Both the position numbers and the translations under genes were made by a program. Below, piece after piece: positions 21,401 to 36,400 of a stretch of DNA of 64,000 nucleotides (the stretch's first letter is position 1; every line of letters starts with the position of its first letter). The notes below the pieces were generated by a model. That model was not told the DNA's origin. It saw only the letters and a program-made list of their open reading frames with translations, and did not search any database. The DNA is from Atriophallophorus winterbourni (taxonomy: Eukaryota; Platyhelminthes; Trematoda; Plagiorchiida; Microphallidae): positions 1 through 64,000 of the forward strand of contig JACCGJ010003176.1 in assembly GCA_013407085.1 (NCBI GenBank), in the 5' to 3' direction.

Positions 21401-24400
21401 ACTTATCGAAACAACTAACAACGCTGTTTATTAGAACGAATAAAATTCGGATTGAAACTGCCCCAAAGGACGAATCTTCCAAGGTTATGTGGAAAGTTTC
21501 TTAAAACAGCTTAGCTTTGCTACATCCATCTTTCTTACTTGATCCACAATGAATTGGACCAAAGTTTCGGTGAAAATCGTAGCACGATGTGTCTCCTCTA
21601 AAAATCTACAGTACACCTTGTAAACTCAACAAACCTACTACAACCCACTCTATCCTTCAAAACAAGTTTTCGTTTACTCTTCCCTAAGCTATGCACTGAC
21701 ATTGTAGCTCTTGTTGACTGCTGGGACGTAGATCAGTGAATTCCTCACAACCTCATTACACGTAACTGCTGTTCTACCAAACTACGTCCCATCGCATCTG
21801 AATTTATAGATTTCAATACGTTTGATACACTGTTACTTTTATGGAATACATGGTTAGCGCACCATGGTACCTATGCTCGTTTTATTTGTAGGAAAGTCTC
21901 CTGCTGTTATTGTAGTCGCACGTCTATTCCACATTCAGTTTAAAACCAAGTCCAAGACACTCGTGGTATGTTGCCTTTGCTTGTTGATAATGATGATCCA
22001 GGAATAGGGCTTTTGTGGATCATGAGTTGACGTAAGAAATGCCAGGCCATTGTTAAGAGAACTTTGGTCACACACAAGGTTTGGTATTTTTGCCATTATG
22101 GTTTCATACACACATACGTACATTCCCAATTCCCCAATATTTGCCCTTTTTTCGAAAAATTAATACAAGAAATTTGAGCAATACCATACATCTGAATTTT
22201 GTAATTAAATTGAAAATTGACGATCAGATTATTCCCAAAATGTCCTGTTTATATCTCTGCGTTACCATAACCTTTTATTTAAAATCGACCAACCACTTGC
22301 ACAAAAAGTTGAAAACTTGACATTTGTTCTACGGAAGTTGCAATGGGCATCGTATAACTGTGGATTGGATACGTTCAACTTACGCTGAACATTTGCGGTT
22401 CACCGCATGAAAGTTTGTCAAACGCTCGCGATAGCAGACACACGTGTTCATTAAAACATAAAACTTATTGGCCCAATATCACTGCAAACGTCTCGCACTT
22501 CCGACCCAGACCCAATATCATTCCAATTCAATTGCAATTGTTATCAATTCTTTGTGTGAATGATTTTTGTTTGGTTTACTTATCTATATTTATGTATTTG
22601 TTTTTAAACGGAGAGCTGAATCTATTTACAACTCAAAGTTATCCCGATGCTTGTTCAGCCTACCAAGAAGCCTTCTAAGTTGTAAGGAAAACGCGTAACA
22701 TTTCGCAATCAGATATAGTGTATTTCCGCTGTTTAACATTGTTTGGACGATACGGAAGCGGTACCAGTACTAATAGAGATTACCCACATTGGCCTCAGGC
22801 TTTTGTTTCCGGCGATTATATCTGGCCTAGTTTGAGACTAGCCACTCATTTGTGAATATCGTAACACGACCGACATCCTTTCCGGTAAAAGGTGGTTAGT
22901 GATCATTTGTTTGGTGAAACATTGATTTGAAAATCATTTTCCTTGTACCCATTTCCAATCTCGGTATAATTTTGACTCGGCTAATTTATACAATAATTGC
23001 ACCGAAGCGTAACTGCAGCACAGAAGTTGTTGTTGGCCTCCTTCGGTCGATGTCGACCGAAGCACAGAAGTAATTCACAGATAAATGCGTCTAATTATCA
23101 CTGGCAATTAGCTGAAGCCAAGAATGCATCGGAAGCTGACGGGCATTGTCGCTATCTCAGAGCTTTGTCAAGACGCGAGCAACGGTACAGCATCTCAGCC
23201 CATGTGTACCTTTTTGTCGACATCAAACAAAAACCTTCCCTCGCGCTTGAGTCAAAGGCGTTCGGGTCTATTTTCTCAGAATTGGCGAGTCGAAAGTTAG
23301 TTCCTCTTAAGCATCCAACGGGATTGAGAACCTTTGACTTTTAAGTGTCTCGAGATGATTGTAACTGATCCGTTGTATTTATATCAAAATGTAACTGGGG
23401 ATTCTTCTATTAACTCACTTTGCGTTCTTATTTCGTAAGCTACACGCACTGGATCGAACCGTCACTGTTTTCTGATTTGCTGTTGATTGTAGCTCTCTAA
23501 ATGGCTTTGCGTTTGTTTACGAGTATTCCACCTTTCACGTTCTAATGGTTCATGTAATTACTTCAGCTCAACTTAAGGTCTTGGTCTGCAATCAGACCAA
23601 AGAAGCGGTCACGGTTTTAAAAGATCTCAATGCTCCTTCTGTCAAATGTGTGGTGATAACGGTGAAAGATGAAGCGTTTGAACGGCTGAAGGAAGAATTA
23701 ACTGGCGAAGTGTCTATATTTTCCTTTGACGAGTTTCTGGTGAGTTCTGTTTGTTTTTCAATATTAACAGCCGACTGTTAGCCAAATGCATATAACAATC
23801 TTTCTTGAACAAGCGTGATCTTATCAGCTTTCTTATAACTTCAATGAAAATCATTCACAGAAAATTATTTTCATCACTTCAAAGTTATTTTGATGGATCC
23901 CTCTCCATGCCATCTACAATAATTCGTGCTACATTGATTGGCCAGAGGTAGCGAGCTGCATGCTGAAACAGGCTGGAGTCTTACTACCATTTCCTGTTCT
24001 TTTTTATTCCTCATATCTGTCAACCTGACAGTATATTAGCCCACGTGCAGTCTCTGAATGTGCGGCACTTTGTCTGGATCAGACTTGTGCTTTCATACCA
24101 TATATATACCAGATATACATTACGAATGGTATCATTCATTGTCGAATTTCATATTTCATTGGCATATCTGGACAATCTGATCGTCACCACTTACTTAGAG
24201 TTTATGACCGCGCGCCGTATTTACTTATATTATGATTTCATACAATATACTTCAATATTTGCACCTTAAACATCCCTATTTGCTTTTTCAAACATTGCAG
24301 GACCTGGGTGGTTCAGTTTTAAAGCCTATGCTGGTAAGTATCTATCCGATCGCATCGTATTTTGTGTGATTAAAGACTTATTATTTCATTCATAAATACA

Positions 24401-27400
24401 CACACACATACATTCATTTTTATGCGTATATAATACGTATATATTACTGCATACATTGACTCGATTTTACACTAGTTTATTTGCTCACAGTATTGCCCAA
24501 GCCAGCATTTCTAATGGCTTGACAGCGCGATTCTTGCTGTCAACCCACGAGGAATCGCTGATCGATTACTTTCCAATATTCTCGAGGAACGAGTTAAGTG
24601 GCAGTGATATTCTCTATCAAGGATATCAAATCACGTGGAAAATCGATGCGTAATAAGTAATCATAAACAGGGCTTTCGAATGTATCAAAACGTGGCTAAG
24701 TTATGAAAATTAAAATTAGCAAACAGTGCTGAAAATTTGTACAAACTTTATCAATGTATTCTCCTAACAGCACCTGTCTAGGCCTGGGCAACCTGACAGT
24801 ATCTTAACCCACGTGCAGTCTGTGACTGTGCTGCACGGATGTGCAATCGTGCAGCATTTCTGTGCTGTACGGCTAACATCGTGCTAAATTGATTGGCCAA
24901 CGGTCGTGAGCTGCATGCTGAAATACGCTGTAGTCTCACTACCATTTCTATTTCTATCCCCCCCTCATATCTGTCTAGGCCTGGGCAACCTGACAGTATC
25001 TTAGCCCACGTACAGTCTCGGAATGTGCGGCACTTTGCCTGGATCAGGCTTGTGCTTTCATACATATACTGTGCTGCACTTTGCCTGGATCAAGCTTGTG
25101 CTTTCTTACCTAACAGCACCCATAAACCATGGACTGAGTAAGTAATAGCTTAACCAAGCGGTAATCTCACCAATTGTTTTTGCTGTTAAGAAGAAAGGTG
25201 AAGGACTGACTTCGTATTTCAATCTGCTCCGGTAGCTGAAGCTTGTCAGTCGGTCGAAGCCGTCCGCCGAAACCCCTTGTCGGAAATCCGATTGCGGGAA
25301 AGGCTTTGTGAGAAAAATCCGAGAAACATCCAAATCAAAATCCCGTAGGCGGCTAGCTGATATACCTAAGACTCTTTCTGTCAAATTCCCGGTACATTGC
25401 ATGTTGGACTTTGTCTTACAAAGACTAGAGGTGTTTTGAAGAAACACCCGGTGTCGCTGTGACGTCACTGGCGCATTCGAAAGTAACTTCCTGTAAATGT
25501 CTACATGTTCTCTTAGCTTCGAAACCGGCTTACTCACCCAGGGAGACAAACCACCAAAGTGATGCGTGTAATATGAATTTCCGACTTTTTGGAGCCGTCT
25601 AGCATTTTCGAAATAATTTAACTGCCTGTGCAGCTGTTTCTTTGCCTCACACTACGCATTATAACCGTTAGTCCCTCTGCGTAGAATCCTGCTGTTGGAG
25701 CAAAAAAACCAAAGTGTGTATTAAATTAGTGAAACAATTTAACACTGCTGGGTCTGTCTCCTGTCCACATCATGGCCACTTTTCGCAAAATGTATACTTG
25801 TTCTAATTTCGCTGGTTGGTATGGTTTTCCACACGAGTGATACATCTTGACAGTACCTTATGTCCACAACGTATTGTAGTATGTTTGTTTCTCGTCACAT
25901 GACCTAGCTTCTGTATCAGCTGCAAAACGTCACCTATAAATTGATCGGTTGAATTTTTGCATGGCATCATGGATAGCAAGCTGCCACCAAGTCTTGCATC
26001 CACAATGTACACTCACACTTATACTGTTTGGTTGCGACTTCTTTCTTCTAGCAATGCTTTCACTCATCACTACTGCACTCATTTTCCAGCCTGCGAAACC
26101 AGATGACTTGTGCACGTTGTGCTATACCAGTGGAAGTACAGGTTAGTTTATTTCATTTCATGCAATATTTTCAACTTGTTTAACCAATTGTAAAAGCGTT
26201 TTTCGAAGTCTCGAATCCCGTAACTGTCCCAGCTGTTTTGTATGCTAAGTGGGATCTGTATTATATTTTGTACATTCGTCCATCGACTAGAATGTGCTCT
26301 AATCCTAGTTTTAGCTTGCGTCAAAAGAGATCTGGCAGTTTGTGATATTAGTTCTCTTACTGCATAGCAGTATCTAATCTGGTTCATTATTAGCTTTTGA
26401 GTAAGCGTTTTATATTAGTAATTCACTCTTCATCACGGCCTGTTTTATCGGGCCTTTTGGTCAAAGGCTTTGATTTTGAACCTTAATTGTTCTCCTTAAC
26501 AGGCTTGAGCGACCTAGCAGCATCACAGTCCATATATAACCATGACTGTAACTGCCAAAACCAACTCCGTAGTGCATTCGTCATCGTGCATTTTAAACAT
26601 AGTTGTCTTATCTATTGCGTGTAAGCGAAAACAAGCTACTGCCGGCCCCATTCAATCTTGTTCTACCCTTTCCCAGCAGCTCTCCCTCTTTTAGTTCATA
26701 CCCAAGGAATAGCCGAGCTGAACTATCTCGAGCGTCCTTCATTAAAATAAAACCTGCACTCTCGATTCGAATCCTCGCACTTCTATGCTGCTTTCAACAT
26801 GCATTCATTAACCGTAGATTTTCGTTGTTCGCCATCAATACGCATTTATGACTCTTTATTGTTGCATAACGAACTGCGACATTTTGTGTAGGCCATCATG
26901 CCGAATGGTTCGTGCACTTCAGTACAAGATCTCGATTACCCATGAGCAGCAGTCCTTTTTCATGCCTAATGTGCCACTCGGTGTCTACCGGATGGAAGCC
27001 AACCCGTGGTCTAAATCGACCGTATTTTCATTGTTGTTCTTTGAAAACTGCATTGAAGACTTTCGCTCCTTTGGCAAAACCTACGTATATTTCGATCCTG
27101 CTTATGTACGATAAAGGTTTACACAAAAATTATCTGCTACTGTCATATGGGTGTCAGAAGTGCAGACACTTGTTGCCAGTTCGCGTGCGCTTTGTCCCTA
27201 TGTAGGCTTATAGACGTCTAAATCTCTTTCTATTAGTCATATAATTATGTTGTAATGGTATGGTAGTAAAGTAACTATAAATGTACTGGTCGTTCTGTGG
27301 TGGCGGTCAATCAGACACGGGGTCAAGTTATAAAACCCGTGCATCGATTTATCCCATACATTTGATCTCATCGCTTCTTACTGAAACTTCTGTCTATTGT

Positions 27401-30400
27401 TAATATTATGCACGACCTTACAAAACAAAACCGCGCTTAATACAGATCATCAATTTCAAAGGTGTCCCATGTTAAATTCACCACGACGATATATTCTCCA
27501 TGTGTTTTCTACACAGGAATCCCCAAAGGAGTCATGTTGACTCAAAGACAGCTGGCTGGTGTTGCAAAATCAATGCTGGATCTGGTGGAAGGAAAGGTCA
27601 GTTTATTCGAATATGCATTAATTATTTCCATAAGTCGATCTTTTCTCACTACGTTTTAATAAATTCTGGTTCGTGTTGTCGCTGAAACGTGCAATCATGT
27701 AAAGTACACATAAACTCACTGTCGGATACGGTTGGCACGGACAACCTGTTCAATCACATGTGCCGAAACACATGTAGATATGCTTTATTCCCATGATTAT
27801 AAACAAAAATGCACATTTACACGCATTTACACATTTAGTGCTGTTTGCACTCATCAGGTAGGAACAGTAAGATCAGGATCCGCATGCACTTGAAACAGTG
27901 GAAAAATGGAGGACAAGTTGCGCTTGTATGCCACTGTTGTATAAGGCTGGTACGACCAACTGGTTCAATCACATAACCACGTGGGGTGTGTGTGTGTGAT
28001 AGAAAGGCGTACAAATAAGCAATGTTGTTCATGATCATGGATTTAAACCCTATCTACATGTGTATTGGCACATCTGCCGCGCTGAGACTGGAGCTTAACG
28101 TAGTATGATGGTTTTGTACCTCCATGACACATTGTGCTACACTGGGTGGTGTCTTGGTGCCAGCAGAGCTACTCATACCAGGAAGGTCGATAAATATAGG
28201 TCAGACAAATTCAGTCTCAAACCACTGCCTTGTGGTTCGGGCTTTTTAGCCAACGGCTCCGGGTGGGGCCCCCTAAGCCATCCCCTACCTCGGCCTGGGC
28301 AACCGGGTAGTATCACGCTCACAAGCAATTATGAAAATACAGGTAAAAATGACAGGTCCCATGCTCTCTGCTCTCTACACAATGCTTTCAATAATCGTAT
28401 ACTGCATGCAAACTTTTTAATAACCATTTTCCGTTTTGTAGTTCTTTGGGTAGCCCTGACAGAAGCACACGTTGTTCATCGAGGTCTCCAAATTAAGCCA
28501 CTTCGGATATTTTGCCTGCTTCGAATGCCTCCAGAGCGTTCTTGCGCCCCCGCGGACCATTCTTATTAGCGGCGTTTAAATTACGGACATTTGCTAGTTT
28601 GCCTTGGCTCGCACACTTAATAGCCTCGATGTCGATGTATGCTGTTTTTCGAAACCACGCATGCATAAATTTAGCTCGGTTACGCGATTGTCTAATCCTT
28701 CGAACTTGCGCAAGTCACACTATCTACGGCTGTCCATTGATGACGACACCATGGTATTTGGTCAAGCTGTTGTCGGAGTCGTTTTGAATGAAAGAGCTGA
28801 GTTCGCACCGTTAGACTGGATCCCAGTTGACAGTCGCCTTTGTGCAGTAAGACTACAGGGTTCGTGCAAGAAAGACCGATGTCGCAATAAATCTTGCAAC
28901 CTGTTTGTGGTTGCTGCCTATGCACCGACTAATTGTAGCTCTAAACTTGCCAATGATGATTTTTATAGAAAATTATAAAAATTCATTAGACTTGCATCGA
29001 GGAGTGACATCGTTGTCTTAGCTGGAGATATGAATGCACATGTTGGCCGTCTAACTTCAAACGAGCATCTTGTGGATGGAAGGTTTGGTATTGATTGCCT
29101 TCGTAATGACAATGGCGAAAGATTGCTTAACTTGTGCTCAGAGCACAGACTGTACCTTGCCAGCACTAACTTCCGCCATTCGAAGCGTCACTGCTCCACC
29201 TGGAAATTTTCATCGGCGGCCTTGTTCACGCAAATTAACGATATTGCTATCAGCTTCTCGTGGGGAGGAAGTGTTTAAGATTGCCGTTCATACTGGGGCA
29301 CCTGTCTAGAGTCAGATCATGCGTTAGTCTGTGCTAAGCTCTCGATGCGTTTTGTCTGGAAACGCTGCAAAGCAGTTGAATATTGCCCGGCTTAATGATC
29401 TCCAGTTTCTCGGGGAGTTTCCAATTTGAGTTTGCATCTTTCTGTAGTTCTCAAAGATAGTATTGATAAACAACATACAAATCTCATCGGAAACAGCCGC
29501 GTTGGATAGTTGTGAGCTCACTTCCCGTCTAGCTCAACACTGGGTTTCTGAGAATTCTCTCCAACTAGTGGACCAACGTCTGTTGTTTTCTGCTGATGGC
29601 ATACATGATGCGTCACGAAGGCTTATTAAATGTAAACTGATTGCCAGTTTGAGAACCGACATGGGAAGTTGGCGGAGTTTCAAGGCTACAGAAATGGAAT
29701 CTGCGGCAGCTGTAGGAACTTTCAGAAAATTGTTCAAACTCATCAGAACTACTGGAAGCGGGCGACCAGGCATCGGTGAGCTGATACGTGAAGTAGATGG
29801 TTCGCCAGTTTTTAACTTGCACAGGAGCATGGAGCGATGGGCAGAACATTTTTAGGCAACGTTTAACTGCCCTGCACCCACTGATTCCGAGGATACGGAA
29901 CACTGTACCCCATGGTCGATTTCTCTAGAGGCTCCCACTCAAACAGAGATTTACAGCGTACTCCGGAGCCTCAAGCGCCATAGGGCATCAGGTGCTGATA
30001 CATTGGTACCGCCATTTTTCGAAGATGGCGGTTTAGCTCTAGTTTGAAAACTCCAAGCGCTGTTCGCCACCATATGAGCTGGGGAACGCGTTCCGATCCC
30101 TTGGAGAGAATCAGTAATTGCTCCGATTTTCAAAACGGGACGGCGCGGCTCCTGTGAAAATCATCGGTGTATCAGTCTCATTTTAGTAGCTCCTAAAATA
30201 TTGGCCTCCATCCTGCTTCACCGGTTGAGTACCAAACGGGAAGAGCAAAACCGTGAGGAGCAAACTGGGTTTCATGCCGGTCGAGGGTGTATATATGAAA
30301 TCTCCGCACTCCGTCACTTACTGGAGCAACACCACGCATTTTGTAGGCCAACTATCGTGGCATTCTTTGACATCCGAGCGGCATTCGATTCAATCGATCG

Positions 30401-33400
30401 TGAAAGTGTTTGGAACTGTCTGCTGAGACATGCAGTGTCCGAGAAGTATGTTTGGATCCCGAAACTACAAAAACAAGCTGCTTTTTGCTCATTTGCTTTT
30501 GCATATTCCGCTTGCTTGCTTTCCTGTTTTTCACGCGCTTGCTTATCTGTCTTTCCTGCTTAATATTGCTTGACACTTGGTCTCGCTCCAGACTTGTGCT
30601 TCATGATAATGATGATGTATGGGCTCATGTGATCAAACAGGTTGGTCGTACCATAACTGTGGCTTAGAAACGTAACTCGTTTACTATTTTTCTGCTTCAA
30701 TCGCATGCGGATCCTGATTGTACTGTCCCTACTTGATGAGTATAAATAACTCGAAACCGGCCATAAGGTGTTTATGTGATGGAAATGCAAACGAGCGTTT
30801 TTTTCATTTCCATAAACTCAGTTTATGTAGCAAAGCTTAGGCTTATTGGCTTGTCTTCGTGCAAACCTTCCTATAAATTAGCATTATCATTCCGCGACTT
30901 ACAAGCAGTTTTCGTGCTACACCGTTGTGTCATTAGCGTTGAAATGGTAAACTGGCTGACTCTTTGAGCACGTACAGCCCTAATCGATCACTATTTTAAT
31001 CAATATTTGGGTCCTCCCGACTAATTTTATCTCGTTGCAATAAATAATTCGCGTTTGGCACTAAGAACAAATTTTATTTTCTGGTGGCATAGATAAACTC
31101 ATCCTAAATTTCCGACCAACCCGATTTTAAGATGGCGTTGCATGATATAATACCTAGATAATGGATTCAATGTTCATGCGCTTTCTACAAAAGCGTATGC
31201 TTATTCTGTGATGTCCATCACTCACAATTACTTCGAGATGCTTCATACCAAACAAACCCCTATTTGCTTGTGTATAGTTTGCTCGGGCATCTTTATCAAG
31301 CCCGAACCTTCTTACAAATGTTTCGGCCGTATAAATTTTTTCGCTGTTTGAGGTCTATGTACGAATCACAATGTTGATTCAATGTACACGTCACTCACCG
31401 AAATCTTAGTTTTTCGTTTTTGTAGAGCATTCTTTACTTGAATGCTGCTCGTATTGAGTGCTGTCTGTTTCGATCCCTGCTGTTTACCATTTTCAGTTTT
31501 TCAACCACGTTTCTGTCCACTATTCGTACCTACCGTTGGCCCACATTTACGAGCAAGCCGTCCTGGTAAGACTTCGATTCCCTTTTCTCTGTGTGTATAC
31601 TTCCCATTCCATCAATCTGCTTTGATTCATTTTAACTGCTATTTATTGCAGGCCTTTGTATTTCTTGGTGGTGCTCGTGCGGCATTCACCACTTCGGGTC
31701 GTTTGAGTCTGTTGGATGATCTGCAGGACGTTCGACCAACGTTTCTAGCTGCTGTACCTCGTGTGCTGTGTATGTTTTATACGGAATTTTTCAAGAAGAT
31801 ACCCAACTTTCGCTGGCTTCGAAGGCACATCGCAAAAACGGTAGAAAGAAAATTGAAACTGCAAGCTCGGTTTGTTAATTATTTGGTGGTGTCCATCAAT
31901 GTGTGCAATGTTTTTACGAGTACGAATGGATCCGCTAGTTTGTTGTTGTTGTCGGCTTCTTTCGTTCGATGTGGACCGTGAATGTACATCACAAGCGCAT
32001 CACTAGTTCATGCTCCATGACTAAACAATTCGATTCGAAAGGAACAATCTCTTCCACAGCGGTCGATCGGTGGCCGAAAGGTGTATCTGCTCTTCCACAG
32101 CTTGTCTTCGATGCTTCGCACAATGCCTCCAATCTGAGCGGTCATGAGCAATTTTTCCCCATTCGTAGGGTCAATGTCAAGAACTTTCGTGCCTCTTTTG
32201 CAAGCGTTTCTTTGTCGCAAGCGCGGCCTACCTGAAGGTCGACTTCCTGAGTAAAGTACATCTTTTGAAATACAGCCACGTAGGTGGCACTGCCGTTGTA
32301 GGTTAAATACGCTCTGTGGACCAGCTTTAGAAAGCACTTCAACATTTGTTAATCTGTATATCTACGATATGTCCAAGGTGCGCGAATGCTCTGCTATATT
32401 GATGTACAATTATCATAAGGACAACTCGTTATGGAAATAGCATAAGGATTCACACAACTGGAGTCATTCATAAAAATTAGGTTCAACCAGACTGTTATCG
32501 TGAAACGCGAACATTCTTGGTGCTGCTTTCTTTCTAATGCAGTTTGGTCATCTTTTCACGTATAGAGCACATTTGATTGCTCTGAGAAGTTTACAATCAT
32601 GACCGACTAGTTGTTTGAAATATACCGACTGCTATTTGAAATATATTAGCGCACTCACGCACTAGTTTAAATAGTGTGAACTGATGCCGACTGTTTCCTC
32701 GTAATTAACGACTCGTCCGCATTGTTTATACCCTCAATCATGTGATTTCGCCTTCGCTTTCACCATGTTTTTCAATGGATACTAAATGCATCCAACGCAG
32801 ATTCCATACCGTCATCTTTGTAGAGCAGTACGAACAGCGACCTTGTTACTTCTCCCTTTCAAGACATGCTGACTAATCATCAGTTGGAACAGATAACCTT
32901 TCTTTCCGTGGGTGGGCTGTCAACGTTTCACTGTCCTGGAATAAAGCACTCATTTTATATAACAGCTTGAGACTTCCAATGTCACATTAGAAAAACATCT
33001 GGAACACTTATACCGAAATTAAGTGGTCCATTAGGCTGCTTCACGGTCCCAACCTTCTGCAACGTTAATAACAGAGTGTTCTTTATAATCTTGTTAAATT
33101 TACGGTTTTCACACAATTCCTTTTCGGTCATTGTTGTATTGAATCTGATTTTCAAAATGGTGCAAGTGGCGCCAACCTAATTGATCATCTCGTAAACCCA
33201 TCTGCATGGAGATGGAAATGATTTAACCAGGAAGACGATTTGTTTATTGTTAATACTGACGAATCGGTCGGAAATCTTGTTTTGGTCGTTCAAATTGATT
33301 ATTTAGATAGACGCCATTCACTCAGATAAAATGCAACAGCTATCGTTAGTTTATCTCCGAAATGAATTTATTTTATCGTAGAATGGGTCAACTCAGGCCA

Positions 33401-36400
33401 CATAATAGTCGGTTACCAGTCCATATCTCTAATTAAAGATAATGAACCAAATTATTTAATCGATTTCAAGTCATTAGCTTGTAACCTTCCATGCCTGGCG
33501 ATTGTTCAGCATTCTCTCTTCATCCGTATTATATCAGATTCTTCGTTGCAATATAGCATTTTGGAATTTCATGTTTGTCAGAATCACAGCACGTTTTCTG
33601 TTGTACAATGATTGTTTGGTCTGCTACCACCTGTTTCCGATCTGACTGTTAGTAATAGTCAGTCTCATGTATTATGGATGTTTGACCGCGACTATCGCGT
33701 GCTAGCTTTGTGAGTGTGATTAATGAATGTTTCGTATTCCACTACCCCCTTGTTTAGGTCGCCCATGCCTAGACAGGAGAACAATTAGGGTTCTCGGCCA
33801 AAGCCTTTGACTAAAAAGCCTGACCCACAAGGCAGCGGGTTAGGTTGAGACCGTGTTCGTTTGACCTCTATTCATTGACCTTCCTCGTATGAGTGACTCT
33901 GAAGGTGCTCGAAGAGCACCACCCAGCATAGCTCAATGGGTCATAGAGGTACACAAACCATCGCACCACGTTAAGGTCCAGTCTCAGCGCGATGACCCTC
34001 TTGTTTTTGAACCGCACTGTCTATGTAACACGAGAAGTCAATCTAGTCAGCGAATGTGAATGAAGGTCACAATATTGGAGATTATTTGGATCCGGGTCAA
34101 ACTGAAAAGAATGATTGTTCGGCGATTGACCTAATAATAGCACCCTTTAGTTCTTTCGGGGTAGACCTTCCAGATATCGAATCAGCGTATCGATTTTTTG
34201 TTGGCATCGATGGGGCAACCACTGATATCTCGCCAATTTTGTTGTAACGATTTCCAGATAATCATTTGTTGAATTTGATGTTCATCTGCTGCTGCATCTA
34301 TGCTCCCGGTTTTTCCTGCTTTTCATGATCTGTCATCTAATTTAAAGATATGCGTGAAGCTTTTCACTTGATTGTTTACACAAAAAGAGACCTAAAATTG
34401 CTTGGCTTCCTTGGGGTTTCATTGTGACCGTTTTTCATCCTACCTAGTAATAAACTATACATTACCGCTTCAACTGCGCTTTAAGAAAGAAAATCATCGG
34501 GTCCACATTTCCCTGTTTGATATTCCTATCTGTCTCTTTGACCTGCTTGGTTCGTTCATTTCGATTCACGCCACCACGACTGTGATGTTTTCTACCGCTT
34601 AATATGAATCCCATATCGTGATTGCATGTCATCTTTCATAATTTCAGAGGTAATTTCGAAAATTCCGGTCTTGTTGACCATTTGCTGTTTTCTCGCGTTC
34701 GGAAAATGTTTGGCAATCGAGTTTGCGGTGTAGTGTGTGCCGGTGCTCCACTCGTGGAAGAGATATCCCGCTTTATTCGCGCTGCATTGAGTTGCCCGGT
34801 ACGTGGTGTACACCGAGTATGCTGTCGATTAAAATTTAACTTGAAATGTATTTGAAGTTCAACTGTTCATCTTTACGTCCACTGCATAACGCTGTCTCAC
34901 ATGTCAGTCTCATGCTAAGTTTCGCTTACGTTTATTTAGTATGTTTTCTTATCTACTTGTGTTTTATTCGCACTGCATAAGCCTAATTAAAAGTGCATTG
35001 TTTGTATCGAACTTATTCTTGTGCCAATATAGACATTTGATACTTGCATGCCATACATTTTCAACGAATAGTCACTCGGCAAAGTGCCATTTATTACAAT
35101 ATTTATCTCGATAGGGGCTATACAACTGATTCTACCTGCCTTCACATGGACTTAAGACATCACCGTGGTTAGATTTGAAGACCTATTATATCCCAGTTAC
35201 CCATTTGGCCGATGCAATGGTTCATAGTTTCACAACTACCTTTGTTTTTACCCCCACTTGCGCCTTGTCTACTGTTTTTTAATCTTTTCAAGGTACTTGA
35301 AAGCTATGGTGCTACCGAGACATCGGGACCAGTGACAATTTCTTTGGTCGGTGATCCTACGTTTGGCATTGTCGGTACACTGTCACCTGATGTTCAAATC
35401 AAGTTGGTCGACGTCCCAGAGATGGGTATTTCTGTTGCGCAAGATGGACTCGGTGAAGTAAGTATTCATGGTCGCCTGCTCGGTACTGATTTTTTCTGTT
35501 ACATTAATAAAACTTAGCGATACTCTTTGAACCATTTTCACGCATCTGCATGTGAGGAGTTTCATTCTATAACATCATATGTTATTTTAATTTTCTGGTT
35601 CCTATCTGAAGCGAGTGTATAAACTGTTATGGTTTTGCTGCAATGCACACATACATCCGTCCATCTATACATGCATACATACATACATACATACGGTTAC
35701 TTTCATTGAGAAATAGTTTGGGATCTTGTTGTACAATGACATTGCTTCTTGTCGTGTTTGATTAATCCTGCGTGCTGTCGAGTGGAGTGGCGAAGTGAAC
35801 TTGTTATGCTGCACGTTAAGGATAGTCGCAGGGAACTTGTCCCTGATGTCTCTACTTGTTCACAAGACAGAATCCGTAGAAGACTACGAATCCAGCTGAT
35901 TTCGAAGTACTACATTGGATTTTATTGTGTTATGGCTGTAATGCAGTTGAGTATTTGTTATTCGCTCACGAGTGATTGCATCTATGTACAATCGTGCTTG
36001 CCTGGACAACCTGGCAGTATCGTAGCCCACGTGTAGTCTCTGACTGGGGCACTTTGCCTGGATCAAGCTTGTGTTTTCATACCATACCATCACCGGTACG
36101 CGCTACCGCTGTAATGTTGTTCATGATGATTATGAACAGGCCGATTTTGCACGCAATTTTAGAAATTGATGAGTGAAAGTGAGTCAATATTCCATTCCAT
36201 TGTGCCACTGTGCCTTGTAGACTGTGAACACATTTATCGCATCGTTTTCAGTGGAAATTTGTTATTCTCGGGGTTCATTCTATCAAAGCTGGTCGTTTAC
36301 ACAATAGGCTATCGTTAATTAGTATCTGTTTCCAGTCTTTCCCGGCGTTAAACAGTGATAGCGTCCTGCAAAATGTTTTTTAAACAAGGTTTTTCTTTTT

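Larger units (their letters stand above)
28077..30465 (+). mobile_element. RTE-like LINE, family A, 3'-truncated, in ACSL intron 7
   Basis: The element starts with a 5' region (28077-28330) also seen at 33745-34010 and 46620-46760, then the endonuclease, a linker and the first RT blocks. The RT ends abruptly at 30465 where a SINE-2 begins. It lies in the same orientation as the host gene. Confidence 0.85.

Noticed and set aside
22997..23344. 115-codon frame in ACSL intron 3 as an extra exon
   Set aside because: Exons c and d join in phase without it, and its start overlaps an RTE family D 3' scrap.
26760..26790. Possible tRNA T-arm (GATTCGAATCC)
   Set aside because: The box is there by itself; no acceptor, D or anticodon stems could be placed around it.
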